DNA of 64,000 nt from Kitasatospora sp. A2-31 (lineage in GTDB: Bacteria; Actinomycetota; Actinomycetes; Streptomycetales; Streptomycetaceae): contig NZ_JAKNTA010000002.1 of NCBI RefSeq assembly GCF_022288725.1, positions 306,518-370,517 of the forward strand. The letters are read 5' to 3'. The notes beneath the pieces were generated by a model. That model was not told the origin of the DNA, did no database searches, and saw only the letters and a list, made by a program, of their open reading frames with translations. Position numbers and translations under genes: made by a program. The stretch's first letter is position 1. Every line of letters begins with the position of its first letter. Positions 41,838 through 50,929 of this stretch are shown here, one piece after another.

Positions 41838-43460
41838 CTACCCTGTTCCCGTTCCCGTTACCTCTCCCGCTCCTGCTCCGGCTCCGGCTCCGGTCCCAGG
41901 CCTGGTCTCCGGCAGCAGGGCCCGCAGCGCGGCGAGGTCCGGCTTCCCCGTCTCGGCCAGCGGCAGCACCGGAAGCACCAGGATCGTCGCCGGATCGCAG
42001 CGCGGACCGCCGCGCTCCTGCATCCACCGGTGCAGCTGCTGCTCCGTCACCGGCGCCCCGGGCACGGTGGTCACCGCGGCGTGCACCCGCTCCAGCCGGT
42101 CGCGGCCGGTGGTCGCGAACATCACCGCCTCCCGCACCGCCGGATGTGCCAGCAGCGGCTCCTCGACGTCCTGCGGGTAGATGTTGTGCGCGTCCACGAT
42201 CGCCATCGCGTCCCGTCGCCCTGCCACCGTCAGATAGCCGGAGCGGTCCAGGCGGCCGAGGTCGCCGGTATGAAGCCAGCCGTCCCGCAGGACCCGCGCG
42301 GTCAGCTCCGGGTCCCGCCAGTAGCCCGTCATCGCCGTCGGCGTCCGGACGCAGATCTCGCCGAGCGCACCCACCGGGAGCGGCGCGCCCTCCTCGTCCA
42401 CGATCCGCACCTCGGTGTCGGGCAGGGGCCGCCCGGCGGTGCGGAGCAGCCGTGGATCCAGGTGCTCGTCCGGCGTCAGCCTGGTCACCGGACCGGCCTC
42501 CGTCAGGCTGTAGGTCTGGTGCATCACCCGGCCCAGCCGGCGGGTGGCCTCGGCCAGGCGCTCCGGCGCCGCCGCGCAGCCGGTGTAGGTGACGCGGCGC
42601 AGGCTCCCGGTGTCGGTCCCGGACAGCGCGGGGTGGTCGAGGACCTGGTACAGCAGGTGCGGCGGCAGGTAGACCCGCGACACCCGGTACCGCTCGATCG
42701 CCTCCAGCACCGCCCCGGCCGAGAACCCGTCCTGCAGGACGACCGTGCCGCCGGCCGCCAGCGCCAGGTCGGCCGTGGTGCCGCCGCCGTGGCCGAGCGC
42801 GGTGCAGAGCAGGAAGGTGGACGCGGCGATCAGCTCCGGTCGCGGAGGGCGGGCGAAGCGGCGCTGGACGCCCTTGGGCCGGCCGGTCGAGCCGGCGGTG
42901 AAGCGCACCGCCATCACGTCGTCCGGCCGGTACGCGGGGGCCAGCGGGGCTGAGGAGAGCGGGGCGGCCAGCTCCAGCAGGTCGGTGCCGAACGCGCTCG
43001 GACCGAGCGCCAGCGCGAGCGCCCCCGGTAGAGCGGCGGAGATCCGGCGCGTCGCATCGGTGCCGCCGGCCGGGTCGTCGGTGCCGCGGGCCGGGTCGAA
43101 GACGAGTGCCGCCGTCCGCGCGTCCCGGGCGAGGGCGATCCGCTCCGCCACCGGGCGGTCGGCGTGCAGCACCGCGACCCGGCAGCCGATCAGGTTCGCG
43201 GCCGGCCGTACCAGAAGCGCCTCGGGGGTGTTCCCGGCCAGCAGCGTGACCCCGTCACCGGGCCCCAGCCCCGCGGAGGCCAGCGCACGTGCCAGCCGGT
43301 ACACCGCCTCCAGGCACTCGCCGGCGGTCACCGCCGCCTCCCCGTGGCGGATCGCCACCCGCTCCGGTGCGCGGGCCAGCCCGTCCAGCACCATGGCGGT
43401 GTACGTCGCCACCCCGGGCCCGGCCCCCGCCCCAGCCCCCGCCACCAGCGTCCCCGTCAC
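41838..43460 (-). CDS. AMP-forming acyl-CoA synthetase / acyl-AMP ligase family protein
   Basis: 540 residues of the ANL superfamily. Motifs are RFTAGSTGRPKGVQ (phosphate loop), QTYSLTEAG (A5), WLHTGDLGRLD (A7), GRRDAMAIVDAHNIYP (A8) and LPLAETGKPDLAAL with the A10 lysine, so all catalytic parts are present. It activates a carboxylic acid as an adenylate, then loads CoA or a carrier protein. Both ends carry Gly-Ala/Gly-Thr repeat tails. GTG at 43460 after GGAGG. No carrier protein is adjacent; a type II thioesterase lies 1 kb away, so a link to the NRPS or PKS is possible but unproven. Confidence 0.88.
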   Translation of the reverse strand: MTGTLVAGAGAGAGPGVATYTAMVLDGLARAPERVAIRHGEAAVTAGECLEAVYRLARALASAGLGPGDGVTLLAGNTPEALLVRPAANLIGCRVAVLHADRPVAERIALARDARTAALVFDPARGTDDPAGGTDATRRISAALPGALALALGPSAFGTDLLELAAPLSSAPLAPAYRPDDVMAVRFTAGSTGRPKGVQRRFARPPRPELIAASTFLLCTALGHGGGTTADLALAAGGTVVLQDGFSAGAVLEAIERYRVSRVYLPPHLLYQVLDHPALSGTDTGSLRRVTYTGCAAAPERLAEATRRLGRVMHQTYSLTEAGPVTRLTPDEHLDPRLLRTAGRPLPDTEVRIVDEEGAPLPVGALGEICVRTPTAMTGYWRDPELTARVLRDGWLHTGDLGRLDRSGYLTVAGRRDAMAIVDAHNIYPQDVEEPLLAHPAVREAVMFATTGRDRLERVHAAVTTVPGAPVTEQQLHRWMQERGGPRCDPATILVLPVLPLAETGKPDLAALRALLPETRPGTGAGAGAGAGEVTGTGTG

Positions 43461-43644
43461 GTCCCGTCCTCCGCCGGTACCCGTCCGTCCGAATCGCCTG
43501 ACAGTCCATCACATCGCCGGCGGGCGCCGACGCCGGGTGCGGGGTGGCATGCCCCGCGGGGCGTCCGCGGGCGCGCCCGCGGGTCCGGGCACGCCGGCGG
43601 CGGGCCGGTGTTGTTAAGGTTCCGGCTCGGGCAGAGACGGGGAT

Positions 43645-44346
43645 GTGACCACGATGAACAGGCCGACCACGCCGACCGCGCCGGGCGGGCAGACCGCGGA
43701 ACGGCAGGGGGCGCAGGCAGCGATGGAACCGCAGGGCCTGGTCGACCTCCGGGGCGAGGCGGGGGCCGCCTTCGCCGTCCACTACCCGGCGGACGCCGTC
43801 GTGGTCGTCTCCGGCCTGCCCGGCAGCGGCAAGAGCACGCTGCTGCGCCGTTGGTCGGCGCAGGCCCCCGCGGCAGCCACGGTCGACCCCCGCGCCGTCC
43901 ACGAGGCCTGTGAGGCGCTGATGCCGGCGGCCCTGCCGTACGCCGTCTACCGGCCGTGGGCGCGGCTGGAGCACTTCCGCCTGCTGCGCGCCTCCGTCCG
44001 CCGGGGCGGACCGCTGCTGGTGCACGACTGCGGCAGCCGGGCCTGGATGCGCCGCTGGCTCGCCCGCGAGGCCGCTGGCCAGGGCCGCGACCTGCACCTC
44101 GTGCTGCTGGACGTGGGCGCCGCCACCGCCCTCGCCGGGCAGCGCGAGCGGGGCCGCTGGGCGCCGCGCCGAGCCTTCGCCCGGCACCGCCGTGGGCTCG
44201 ACCGCCTGATCGACGGGCTGACCCGGCACGCGCGGAGCGGGGACCCGACCCCTGTTCCCGAGGCGGCCTCCGTCCTGCTGCTCGACCACGTCTCCCGCTC
44301 GCGGGCCGCCGCCGCCCGCTTCGGACCGCCGCCCGCCGGGCGGTAG
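43645..44346 (+). CDS. P-loop ATP-binding protein, kinase-like
   Basis: 233 residues. A Walker A motif VVVVSGLPGSGKSTLLRRW is at about 55, followed by LLVHDCGSRAWMRRWL as a possible Walker B/lid region and an Arg-rich helix (RERGRWAPRRAFARHRRGL) typical of zeta-toxin/AAA_33-type small kinases. GTG at 43645 or ATG at 43654 could start it. Function not assigned; the motif order suits a nucleotide- or small-molecule kinase. Confidence 0.75.
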   Translation: MTTMNRPTTPTAPGGQTAERQGAQAAMEPQGLVDLRGEAGAAFAVHYPADAVVVVSGLPGSGKSTLLRRWSAQAPAAATVDPRAVHEACEALMPAALPYAVYRPWARLEHFRLLRASVRRGGPLLVHDCGSRAWMRRWLAREAAGQGRDLHLVLLDVGAATALAGQRERGRWAPRRAFARHRRGLDRLIDGLTRHARSGDPTPVPEAASVLLLDHVSRSRAAAARFGPPPAGR

Positions 44347-44506
44347 CGCCCGGCCCGGCCCGCCTCGGCTCGGCTCCGGCCCGCCTCGGCTCGGCCCGGT
44401 TCGGACGGACGGAGGGTCAGGAGGGGTGGCAGCGGCGGGAGTGGGTGGAGGGGAGACTGGGGAGGAAGTGATCAACCGATCCCCGTTCGCAGAGAGGCCA
44501 CCACGC

Positions 44507-45259
44507 ATGCCCGGCAGCACCGCCACCACGAGCCCCTGGTTCCGCCGCTTCCACCCCGCCGACACCGCGCCCGCGCGACTCGTCCTCTTCCCGCACGCGG
44601 GCGGCACGGCGACCTACTTCTTCGACTGGGCCGCCGAGCTGTCGCCGTACGCCGACGTGCTCGCCGTCCAGTACCCGGGCCGGCAGAACCGCTACCACGA
44701 GCCGGTCGTGGACTCGGTTGCGGAGCTGGCCGACGGCATCCACCGGGCGCTGCTGCCGTGGGCCGACCGGCCGCTGACCCTCTTCGGCCACAGCATGGGC
44801 GCGGCGGTCTGCTTCGAGGTCGCCCGCCGGTTCGCCGCCGGTGGCGGGCCCGCGCCGGTCCGCCTGTTCGTCTCCGGCAGCCGGGCGCCCTCCCGGCCCC
44901 GGGAGGAGGCCGTGCACAAGATGTCCGACGAGGAGCTGCTCGGGCGGGTGGCCGCGCTCGGCGGCACCGACCAGCGGGTGCTGGACGACCCGGAGCTTCG
45001 GGCGCTCGTCCTGCCGTCGCTGCGCGCCGACCACGCCGCGATCGAGACCTACCGCTGCGGGCCGGACGCCGTCGTGCCCCAGCCGATCACCGCGCTGACC
45101 GGTGATGCGGACCCGCGCGCCAGCCTGGAGGAGGTCCAGGACTGGGCCGGGCACACCACCGGCGGCTTCGAGATGCGGGTCTTCCCGGGCGGTCACTTCT
45201 ATCTGGCGGAGCAGCGTCGCGCGGTGCTGGACGTCCTGGTGGAGCACCTGGAGGGGTGA
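44507..45259 (+). CDS. Type II thioesterase
   Basis: 250 residues, the usual length of the family. Visible motifs: LVLFPHAGGTATYF, VQYPGRQNR, the nucleophile elbow FGHSMGA, Asp in LTGDADP and catalytic His in FPGGHFYL. These enzymes remove wrongly loaded or stalled acyl groups from NRPS/PKS carrier proteins. ATG at 44507 fits the family length and follows GAGAGG; GTG at 44468 after GGAGGAA is an alternative. Likely helps the NRPS or the PKS of this window, though it is adjacent to neither. Confidence 0.9.
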   Translation: MPGSTATTSPWFRRFHPADTAPARLVLFPHAGGTATYFFDWAAELSPYADVLAVQYPGRQNRYHEPVVDSVAELADGIHRALLPWADRPLTLFGHSMGAAVCFEVARRFAAGGGPAPVRLFVSGSRAPSRPREEAVHKMSDEELLGRVAALGGTDQRVLDDPELRALVLPSLRADHAAIETYRCGPDAVVPQPITALTGDADPRASLEEVQDWAGHTTGGFEMRVFPGGHFYLAEQRRAVLDVLVEHLEG

Positions 45260-45512
45260 GCGCGGGGCCCGGCCGGTCGGGGGCCGGTCCGGGCCCCGAC
45301 CGGGTGGCTCCGGCAGTCCCGGTGGTGGCGGTCGGTGCACGGCTCGTGGCGGTCGGTGGGCGAAAGGGGTGGCTGATCGTCATGACATCAAAAGTTGACA
45401 CTGTTGTGACAAGCCGTCATGCGTAAAGCCTTCCCCAAGTGTGCACGGTTCTGGCATGTTGCGTTCAACCCCTGCGTGATCCCCTCACACGCGGGCCGAT
45501 CGGAGGACGCAC

Positions 45513-47360
45513 TTGTCACCCCTGATATCCCGGCGGCTGGGCCGCCCGGCCGCCGCTCTCGCCGCGCTCTCGGCGATGGCGCTCGCCGCCCCCGCCACCC
45601 TCGCCACCGCGGCGGCCGCCGCCCCCACCGGCACCGCCCCCGCCTCCTCGGCCGGTGCCGACCGGGTCCCGGGCGCTCCCGCCGCCGCCCCGGCCGCCCC
45701 CGTCGTGCAGGCCGCGGCCGGCTGGGCCGCCGGGACCCGCTCGTACCTGGTCATCAGCGCCCCCGCCGACACCGCCGCCGCGAAGGCCGCCGTGACCGCC
45801 AACGGCGGTACGGTCTTCGCGAGTTACGACGCCATCGGCGTCGTCGTCGCCCACTCGACCTCGGCCTCGTTCGCCACCGCCCTGCGTGGCGTGGCGGGCA
45901 TCCAGAAGGTCGGCGCGACCCGCACCTCCGACGTGCCGGCCGACGCCTACGCCCCCGCGCTGCCGGCCAACCCGGCCCAGTCGGCGACCACCCTCACCGA
46001 GTCCAACCGCTGGGACATGACCCAGATCAAGGCCGACCAGGCCTGGGCCGTGAGCACCGGTTCGCCGACCGTCAAGGTGGGTGTGCTGGACACCGGCGTG
46101 GACGACCAGCACCAGGATCTCGCGCCGAACTTCGACGCCGCCGACTCCGCCTCCTGCGCCTACGGCAAGGCCGACACCCGGGTCGGTGCCTGGCGCGACG
46201 TCGACACCCACGGCACCCACGTCGCCGGGACCATCGCCGCCGCCAAGAACGGCAAGGGGGTCGTCGGCGTCGCACCGGGCGTGAAGATCGCCTCGGTCCG
46301 GATCGCCGAGCCGAGCTCCACGCTGTTCTACGCCGAGAACACCGTCTGCGGCTTCGTCTGGGCCGGCGACCACGGCTTCAAGGTGACCAACAACAGCTAC
46401 TACACCGACCCGTGGCAGTTCAACTGCCCCGACAACCTCGATCAGGCGGCCATCATCGAGGGCGTCAAGCGCGCCCAGGAGTACGCCGAGGGCAAGGGCT
46501 CGCTCCAGGTCGCCGCTGCCGGCAACTCCAACTACGACCTGGCGAACAAGACGACCGACTCGGAGAGCCCCAACGACTCCACCCCGGTCACCCGGACCAT
46601 CACCAACGCCTGCATCGACATTCCGACCGAACTGCCCGGCGTGGTGACGGTCGCTGCCACGGGCAGCGGCAGCGGCAAGGCGTCCTACTCCAACTTCGGC
46701 CGGGGCGTGATCGACGTCGCGGCGCCGGGCGGTGACGGCGCGACCGGCGTCTACTCCACCCTGCCCGGCGGCAAGTACGGCTCCAAGAGCGGCACTTCGA
46801 TGGCGTCCCCGCACGTCACCGGCGTGGCCGCGCTGATCGCCAGCGCCAACCCGACGTTCACCCCGGCCGACATCCGGGCCAAGCTGGCCGCCCAGGCCAA
46901 CGACCTCGCCTGCCCCTCGGACAGTCGCTGCACCGGGACCACCGCGAACAACGGCTTCTTCGGCGAGGGCCAGGTCGACGCGCTGAAGGCGGTCGGCGGG
47001 AGCACCCCCCCGACCGGCAAGTACTTCGAGAACCTCGCCGACTACCCGATCACCGACAACGCCACCGTGGAGAGCCCGATCGCCGTCACCGGCGTGACCG
47101 GCAACGCCCCCGCCACCCTCAAGGTCGGCGTGGACATCAAGCACACCTACCGCGGTGACCTGGTGATCTCGCTGGTCGCCCCCGACGGCGCGGTCTACCT
47201 CCTGGAGGACTTCCCGAACGGGGACAGCACCGACAACGTCGCCAAGACGTACACCGTCAACGCCTCGGCGAGCGCGGCGAACGGCACCTGGAAGCTCCGG
47301 GTCGCGGACGGCGCGTCGGGTGACATCGGCACCGTCGACGCCTGGAACCTCACCTTCTAG
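45513..47360 (+). CDS. Secreted subtilisin-like (S8) serine protease with P-domain
   Basis: 615 residues. Signal peptide about 1-37 (RRLGRPAAALAALSAMALAA), inhibitor-I9-like propeptide about 77-137, then the catalytic domain with VGVLDTGVDD (Asp193), DTHGTHVAG (His233) and SGTSMASPHV (Ser near 429). The last about 110 residues (KYFENLADYPI to the end) form a P/Homo-B domain as in proprotein convertases. TTG start at 45513 after GGAGGACGCAC. The upstream gap (45260-45512) contains TTGACA at 45395 but no well-spaced -10. An extracellular protease for nutrition or protein processing. Confidence 0.93.
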   Translation: MSPLISRRLGRPAAALAALSAMALAAPATLATAAAAAPTGTAPASSAGADRVPGAPAAAPAAPVVQAAAGWAAGTRSYLVISAPADTAAAKAAVTANGGTVFASYDAIGVVVAHSTSASFATALRGVAGIQKVGATRTSDVPADAYAPALPANPAQSATTLTESNRWDMTQIKADQAWAVSTGSPTVKVGVLDTGVDDQHQDLAPNFDAADSASCAYGKADTRVGAWRDVDTHGTHVAGTIAAAKNGKGVVGVAPGVKIASVRIAEPSSTLFYAENTVCGFVWAGDHGFKVTNNSYYTDPWQFNCPDNLDQAAIIEGVKRAQEYAEGKGSLQVAAAGNSNYDLANKTTDSESPNDSTPVTRTITNACIDIPTELPGVVTVAATGSGSGKASYSNFGRGVIDVAAPGGDGATGVYSTLPGGKYGSKSGTSMASPHVTGVAALIASANPTFTPADIRAKLAAQANDLACPSDSRCTGTTANNGFFGEGQVDALKAVGGSTPPTGKYFENLADYPITDNATVESPIAVTGVTGNAPATLKVGVDIKHTYRGDLVISLVAPDGAVYLLEDFPNGDSTDNVAKTYTVNASASAANGTWKLRVADGASGDIGTVDAWNLTF

Positions 47361-47383
47361 CCGGCCCGGCAGCACCACCCACC

Positions 47384-47417
47384 TGCGCTCCGCCGCCCCC
47401 TCGGGCGGCGGAGCGCA
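47384..47417 (+). terminator. Strong hairpin terminator after the protease gene
   Basis: Perfect 15-base stem (47384-47398 with 47403-47417) and a 4-base loop, 24 bases after the stop codon. Probably works for the converging gene at 47508 as well. Confidence 0.85.
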
Positions 47418-47507
47418 CGCCGTTGCGGCCGCCGGCCCGCTCGCGGCGCGGCCGGGTCGTGGCGCGGCCGGGTCGTGGCGCCGGCCCGCTGGTGGCGCCG
47501 GCTCCGG

Positions 47508-47993
47508 TCACGCGGTGACCCGGGCGACGAAGGCGGCGAGGTTGGCCTGCGTGCGCCGGATCTTCTCCTCGACGGTGAGCGACTCGTGCAGCCGGGTGCC
47601 GACCTCCCGCCTGCCGCGCACGTAGAGCGAGCAGGCGAGGTCGGAGCAGATGTACGCGCCGACGGAGTTGCCCTGCTTGCCGGCCTTCCCGGCCCGCGGC
47701 GCGACCAGCAGCGAGACGCCCCCGGTGTGGGTGGTGACGCAGAGCGAGCAGATGCTGCGTCGGGCCTGCCAGGCGGCGGCGCCGGAGGAGCGCAGCGCGA
47801 CTGCCACCGTCCGGCCGTCCAGCTCGGTCGCGAGGTAGGCGCGGTCCGGGGCCTGCGGGTCGCGCCAGCCGAGGAAGTCCAGGTCGTCCCAGGGGCTTTC
47901 GGCCAGATCCCGGGGGACGTTCAGGCGTGACGCCTCGCCCTTGGTGCAGTTTACGAAGGCGGAACGGATCTCTTGCTCGGTCAGCATCTTCAT
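47508..47993 (-). CDS. FBP-domain (EF-G-binding type zinc-finger) protein
   Basis: 161 residues. The start LTEQEIRSAFVNCTKGE is typical of the actinobacterial FBP family. Two cysteine pairs (ICSLC and ICSDLAC) form the treble-clef zinc finger, separated by GGVSLLVAPRAGKAGKQGNS. Relatives of FusB bind elongation factor G and can protect it from fusidic acid; whether this one does is unknown. ATG at 47993 was chosen. Divergent from a TetR-family gene whose operator/promoter lies at 48009-48038. Confidence 0.85.
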   Translation of the reverse strand: MKMLTEQEIRSAFVNCTKGEASRLNVPRDLAESPWDDLDFLGWRDPQAPDRAYLATELDGRTVAVALRSSGAAAWQARRSICSLCVTTHTGGVSLLVAPRAGKAGKQGNSVGAYICSDLACSLYVRGRREVGTRLHESLTVEEKIRRTQANLAAFVARVTA

Positions 47994-48008
47994 AGGGGGC
48001 AAAGTAAA

Positions 48009-48038
48009 TTACCTAGGGGTATTAGGCAAATGTATAGT
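48009..48038 (+). promoter_or_regulatory. TetR-gene promoter with operator inside the spacer
   Basis: TTACCT (48009-48014), 18-base spacer, TATAGT (48033-48038). The spacer overlaps the imperfect palindrome CCTAGGGGTATTAGG (48012-48026), so a bound repressor would cover the promoter; autoregulation by the TetR protein is likely. Confidence 0.55.
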
Positions 48039-48063
48039 GACCTCAGGCGATGAAGGGACCGGC

Positions 48064-48633
48064 ATGGCGCGGGCAGGGCTGAACGCGGAACGACTCACCA
48101 GGGCGGGCGCGGAGCTGGCGGACGAGGTCGGCTTCGACAAGGTGACGGTCTCCGCGCTGGCGCGGCGCTTCGGCGTCAAGGACGCGAGCCTCTACTCGCA
48201 CGTCAAGAACTCGCAGGACCTCAAGACCAGGATCGCCCTGCTCGCCCTGGAGGAGCTCGCCGACCGCGTCGCCGCCGCCCTTGCCGGGCGTGCCGGCCGG
48301 GACGCCCTGACCGCCTTCGCCAACGCCTACCGCGACTACGCCCACGAGCACCCCGGTCGCTACGCCGCCGCGCAGCTGCCGCTCGACCCGGAGGTGGCGC
48401 GCGCCAGCGCGGGCGTCCGGCACGCGCAGATGACGCGCGCGATCCTGCGCGGCTACGACCTCGCGGAGCCGGACGAGACCGACGCCGTCCGCCTGCTCGG
48501 CAGCACCTTCCACGGCTACGTGGCCCTGGAGCGCGCGGGGAGCTTCCGGCACACCCCGCGCGACACCGAGGACACCTGGTCGCGCATCCTCGACGCCCTC
48601 GACGCCCTCCTGCGTGCCTGGCCCAAGGCCTGA
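48064..48633 (+). CDS. TetR-family regulator (WHG type)
   Basis: 189 residues. The N-terminal helix-turn-helix is VTVSALARRFGVKDASLYSH with HVKNSQDL, and the C-terminal part (TFHGYVALERAGSFRH) matches the WHG-domain TetR proteins. It probably represses itself and the divergent FBP-domain gene through the site at 48012-48026. ATG at 48064 after AAGGGA. Confidence 0.9.
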   Translation: MARAGLNAERLTRAGAELADEVGFDKVTVSALARRFGVKDASLYSHVKNSQDLKTRIALLALEELADRVAAALAGRAGRDALTAFANAYRDYAHEHPGRYAAAQLPLDPEVARASAGVRHAQMTRAILRGYDLAEPDETDAVRLLGSTFHGYVALERAGSFRHTPRDTEDTWSRILDALDALLRAWPKA

Positions 48634-48702
48634 CCATCCGTCCCTGCGTCCGCCCGCGCCCCGCCCGCGCGTCCGCCCGCCCCCTCCGCGCCTCCCTGCG
48701 TG

Positions 48703-49164
48703 CTACCGGAGCGGGAGCTCGACCCCGAGCTCGTCCACCGGCCGGGGGCCGTGGATGCGGCGCTCGGCCGCGGTGATGGGGACGTCGTCGATGCTCGCCT
48801 CCCGCCGCCGCATCAGGCCGTCCTCGTCGAACTCCCACAGCTCGTTGCCGTAGCTGCGCCACCACCGGCCGTCCGCGTCGTGCCACTCGTACTGGAAGCG
48901 GACGGCAATCCGGTCGCCGTCGAAGCTCCAGAGGCTCTTGCGCAGGGCGTAGTCCAGTTCGCGCTCCCACTTGCCCGTCAGGAACGCGACGATCTCCTCG
49001 CGCCCGGTGACGAACGTGTCCCGGTTCCGCCAAACCGAGTCCGGCGTGTAGGCCAGGGCGACCCGCTCGGGATCGCGGGAGTTCCAGGCGTCCTCGGCGG
49101 CCTGCACCTTCTGCAGGGCGGTCTCGTGCGTGAACGGCGGATAGGGCGGGCGGGCTTCGGTCAT
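48703..49164 (-). CDS. DUF1348 / nuclear-transport-factor-2-like protein
   Basis: 153 residues. The family pattern is clear: [45 protein letters not shown] and [19 protein letters not shown]. The fold is a SnoaL/NTF2-like cone, and the function of DUF1348 is not known. ATG at 49164 after GAGGAGG. Divergent from a TetR gene with two operators in between, so it is probably its target. Confidence 0.9.
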   Translation of the reverse strand: MTEARPPYPPFTHETALQKVQAAEDAWNSRDPERVALAYTPDSVWRNRDTFVTGREEIVAFLTGKWERELDYALRKSLWSFDGDRIAVRFQYEWHDADGRWWRSYGNELWEFDEDGLMRRREASIDDVPITAAERRIHGPRPVDELGVELPLR

Positions 49165-49181
49165 CACGGCCTCCTCGTGTC

Positions 49182-49197
49182 GAGAACGTACGTTCTC
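49182..49197. promoter_or_regulatory. Perfect 16-base palindrome, TetR operator 1
   Basis: GAGAACGTACGTTCTC lies between the divergent DUF1348 and TetR genes, 18 bases upstream of the DUF1348 start. Confidence 0.7.
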
Positions 49198-49217
49198 CAT
49201 CAGGTGCGCCTACGATA

Positions 49218-49233
49218 GGAAACGATCGTTCTC
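49218..49233. promoter_or_regulatory. Second, imperfect palindrome, TetR operator 2
   Basis: GGAAACGATCGTTCTC shares the GAACG/CGTTC half-sites with operator 1, centred 36 bases away, 19 bases before the TetR start. Two like sites flanking a divergent promoter strongly suggest joint control by the adjacent TetR protein. Confidence 0.65.
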
Positions 49234-49251
49234 AACGTCAAGGAGTCCCGC

Positions 49252-49818
49252 ATGCCGGCCCCGATCACCGAGGAGCAGGCCCGTCTCGACCGCACGACCC
49301 TGCTCGACGCCGCGGAGCGGCTCTACTACGAGAAGGGAATCCAGGCCGTCGGCATGGACGAGGTCCGCGCGGCCTCCGGCCTGCCGCTGAAGCGCATCTA
49401 CCGGCTCTTCGCCGCGAAGGAGGACCTCGTGGTGGCGGTGCTCCGGCGCCGCGACGAGCGGTGGCGCGGCCAGTTGGCCGCTCATGTGGAGCAGTTCGGC
49501 GATCCGCGGGAGCGGGTGCTCGCGGTCTTCGACTGGCTCGCGGGGTGGTTCGCGGAGCCCGGCTTCCGTGGCTGCGCCTGGATCAACGCCTTCGGCGAAC
49601 TCGCCCCTTCCTCTGGGGCGGTGCTGGACGAGGTCCGGTCGCACAAGCAGGCGTTCCGCGACCAGATAGCACTCTGGGTCCGGGCCACCGGCCGGCCGGT
49701 GGCCGAACCGGTCCACCTCCTCGCCGAGGGCGCCATCGTCACCGCCGCCATCACCGGCACGCCCGCCCCGGCCACCCACGCCCGCGCCGCGGCCGCGGCA
49801 CTGCTCACGGGCCCCTGA
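49252..49818 (+). CDS. TetR-family regulator
   Basis: 188 residues. Helix-turn-helix about 20-60: LYYEKGIQAVGMDEVRAASG then LPLKRIYRLFAAKEDLV. The ligand domain contains RGCAWINAFGEL, common in TetR proteins near oxidoreductase or DUF1348 genes. ATG at 49252 after AAGGAG. A hairpin terminator begins immediately after its stop. Confidence 0.9.
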   Translation: MPAPITEEQARLDRTTLLDAAERLYYEKGIQAVGMDEVRAASGLPLKRIYRLFAAKEDLVVAVLRRRDERWRGQLAAHVEQFGDPRERVLAVFDWLAGWFAEPGFRGCAWINAFGELAPSSGAVLDEVRSHKQAFRDQIALWVRATGRPVAEPVHLLAEGAIVTAAITGTPAPATHARAAAAALLTGP

Positions 49819-49842
49819 CCCGGGGCGCTCCGGCGCCCCGGG
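49819..49842 (+). terminator. Hairpin terminator after the TetR gene
   Basis: Perfect 10-base stem CCCGGGGCGC/GCGCCCCGGG with a TCCG loop, starting right after the stop codon. Confidence 0.8.
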
Positions 49843-50045
49843 CCGGGTGCGTCCCGGCAGGACGGCGCTCGTGCGTCCTGCTGCGGGCGTCGTCGGCGCT
49901 CGCGACGGCCGACGCCGGGTTTCGAGGACTCCGGTGGGGTCACCCGTGGAGTGGCGTCGCGTCAATTCGGTGACGAGGCTCGCCGCCGCGAGCGCCGGCG
50001 CGGCCCGGGGCGGGCGGGGTGCGGTGCGGCGGAGGACGGACCGGG

Positions 50046-50579
50046 TCAGGAGACGAGGTCGCTCGGGCGGATCCGGTAGACCTGCAGGTTGAGGCCGTAG
50101 TACTTGGTGGTCTCGCCCACCCACTCCATGCCGAGCCGCCGTGCCATGGCGATGGCCCGGGTGTTGGTCGGCCGTGCGACGGCGAAGAGCTCCTCGGCGT
50201 CCTGGGTGAACGCCCAGGCGATCAGTGCGCGCCCGGCCTCGGTCGCGTAGCCCTTGCCCCACGCGTCGGGGGCCAGCTGCCAGCTCATCTCCAGATCGTC
50301 CTCGAACGGCGGCAGCAGCCGGATCCCGAGACCGCCGACGACCGCGCCGTCCTCCTTGCGCTCGATCGCCCACCGCCCGCGGGGCGGCGGCAGGTTCGGC
50401 TGCGCCTCCTGCCAGGCCTGCAGGACGGACCGCATCGCGGCGACGTCCCCGACCCGGTCCATCACCGGAGTGAGCCAGCGGGCCACGTCCGGCGACCCGT
50501 AGATCGCCAGCGCCTGCTCGGCGTCCTCGACGGACCAGTTCCGGACGATGAGCCGGTCGGTGGTCAGCGAGACGTCCAT
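50046..50579 (-). CDS. GNAT-family N-acetyltransferase
   Basis: 177 residues. LTTDRLIVRNWSVEDAEQAL is the RimJ/RimL-like start; MSWQLAPDAWGKGYATEAGR is the acetyl-CoA pyrophosphate loop; VARPTNTRAIAMARRLGMEW completes motif B. Acetylates an amine, substrate unknown. ATG at 50579 after GGAGG; a longer upstream frame is not supported. 50580-50929 (350 bases) holds no gene I can support. Confidence 0.92.
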   Translation of the reverse strand: MDVSLTTDRLIVRNWSVEDAEQALAIYGSPDVARWLTPVMDRVGDVAAMRSVLQAWQEAQPNLPPPRGRWAIERKEDGAVVGGLGIRLLPPFEDDLEMSWQLAPDAWGKGYATEAGRALIAWAFTQDAEELFAVARPTNTRAIAMARRLGMEWVGETTKYYGLNLQVYRIRPSDLVS

Positions 50580-50929
50580 GGTCCGCACCTCCTCGCACTC
50601 CCTGCTGGTCATCATGCCCTCGGTGCTCCGTGCCTGCGAGAGGAGGCGACGGGGGCGGCGGCATCGGCCGCGGGCCGATCCGGCGGCTCCGCGACCCGTG
50701 GTGACCGGGTCGCCTCCGTCGGCGACGGAGCGTGATCGCGCGGGCTGCACCACCCCCGGCAACCGGCCGTCGTGGATGACGGCGCGGCGCGGAGTGGTTG
50801 TTCGTTCGGAGTGGTTGTTCCCAGGGACATCCGCCGTAAGCGGCTCGCCCGCCGGACCGGGCGGCGTCGCGGCGGAGCCCCGGCGACGAGGGCTGCCGCC
50901 CAGGCGGCGGGCGGCTCGTTGGAGTGGGC

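Noticed and set aside
41838-43460. NRPS adenylation domain
   Set aside because: Stand-alone acyl-ligase architecture without carrier or condensation domains; the A5 and A8 motifs are of the acyl-CoA synthetase type.
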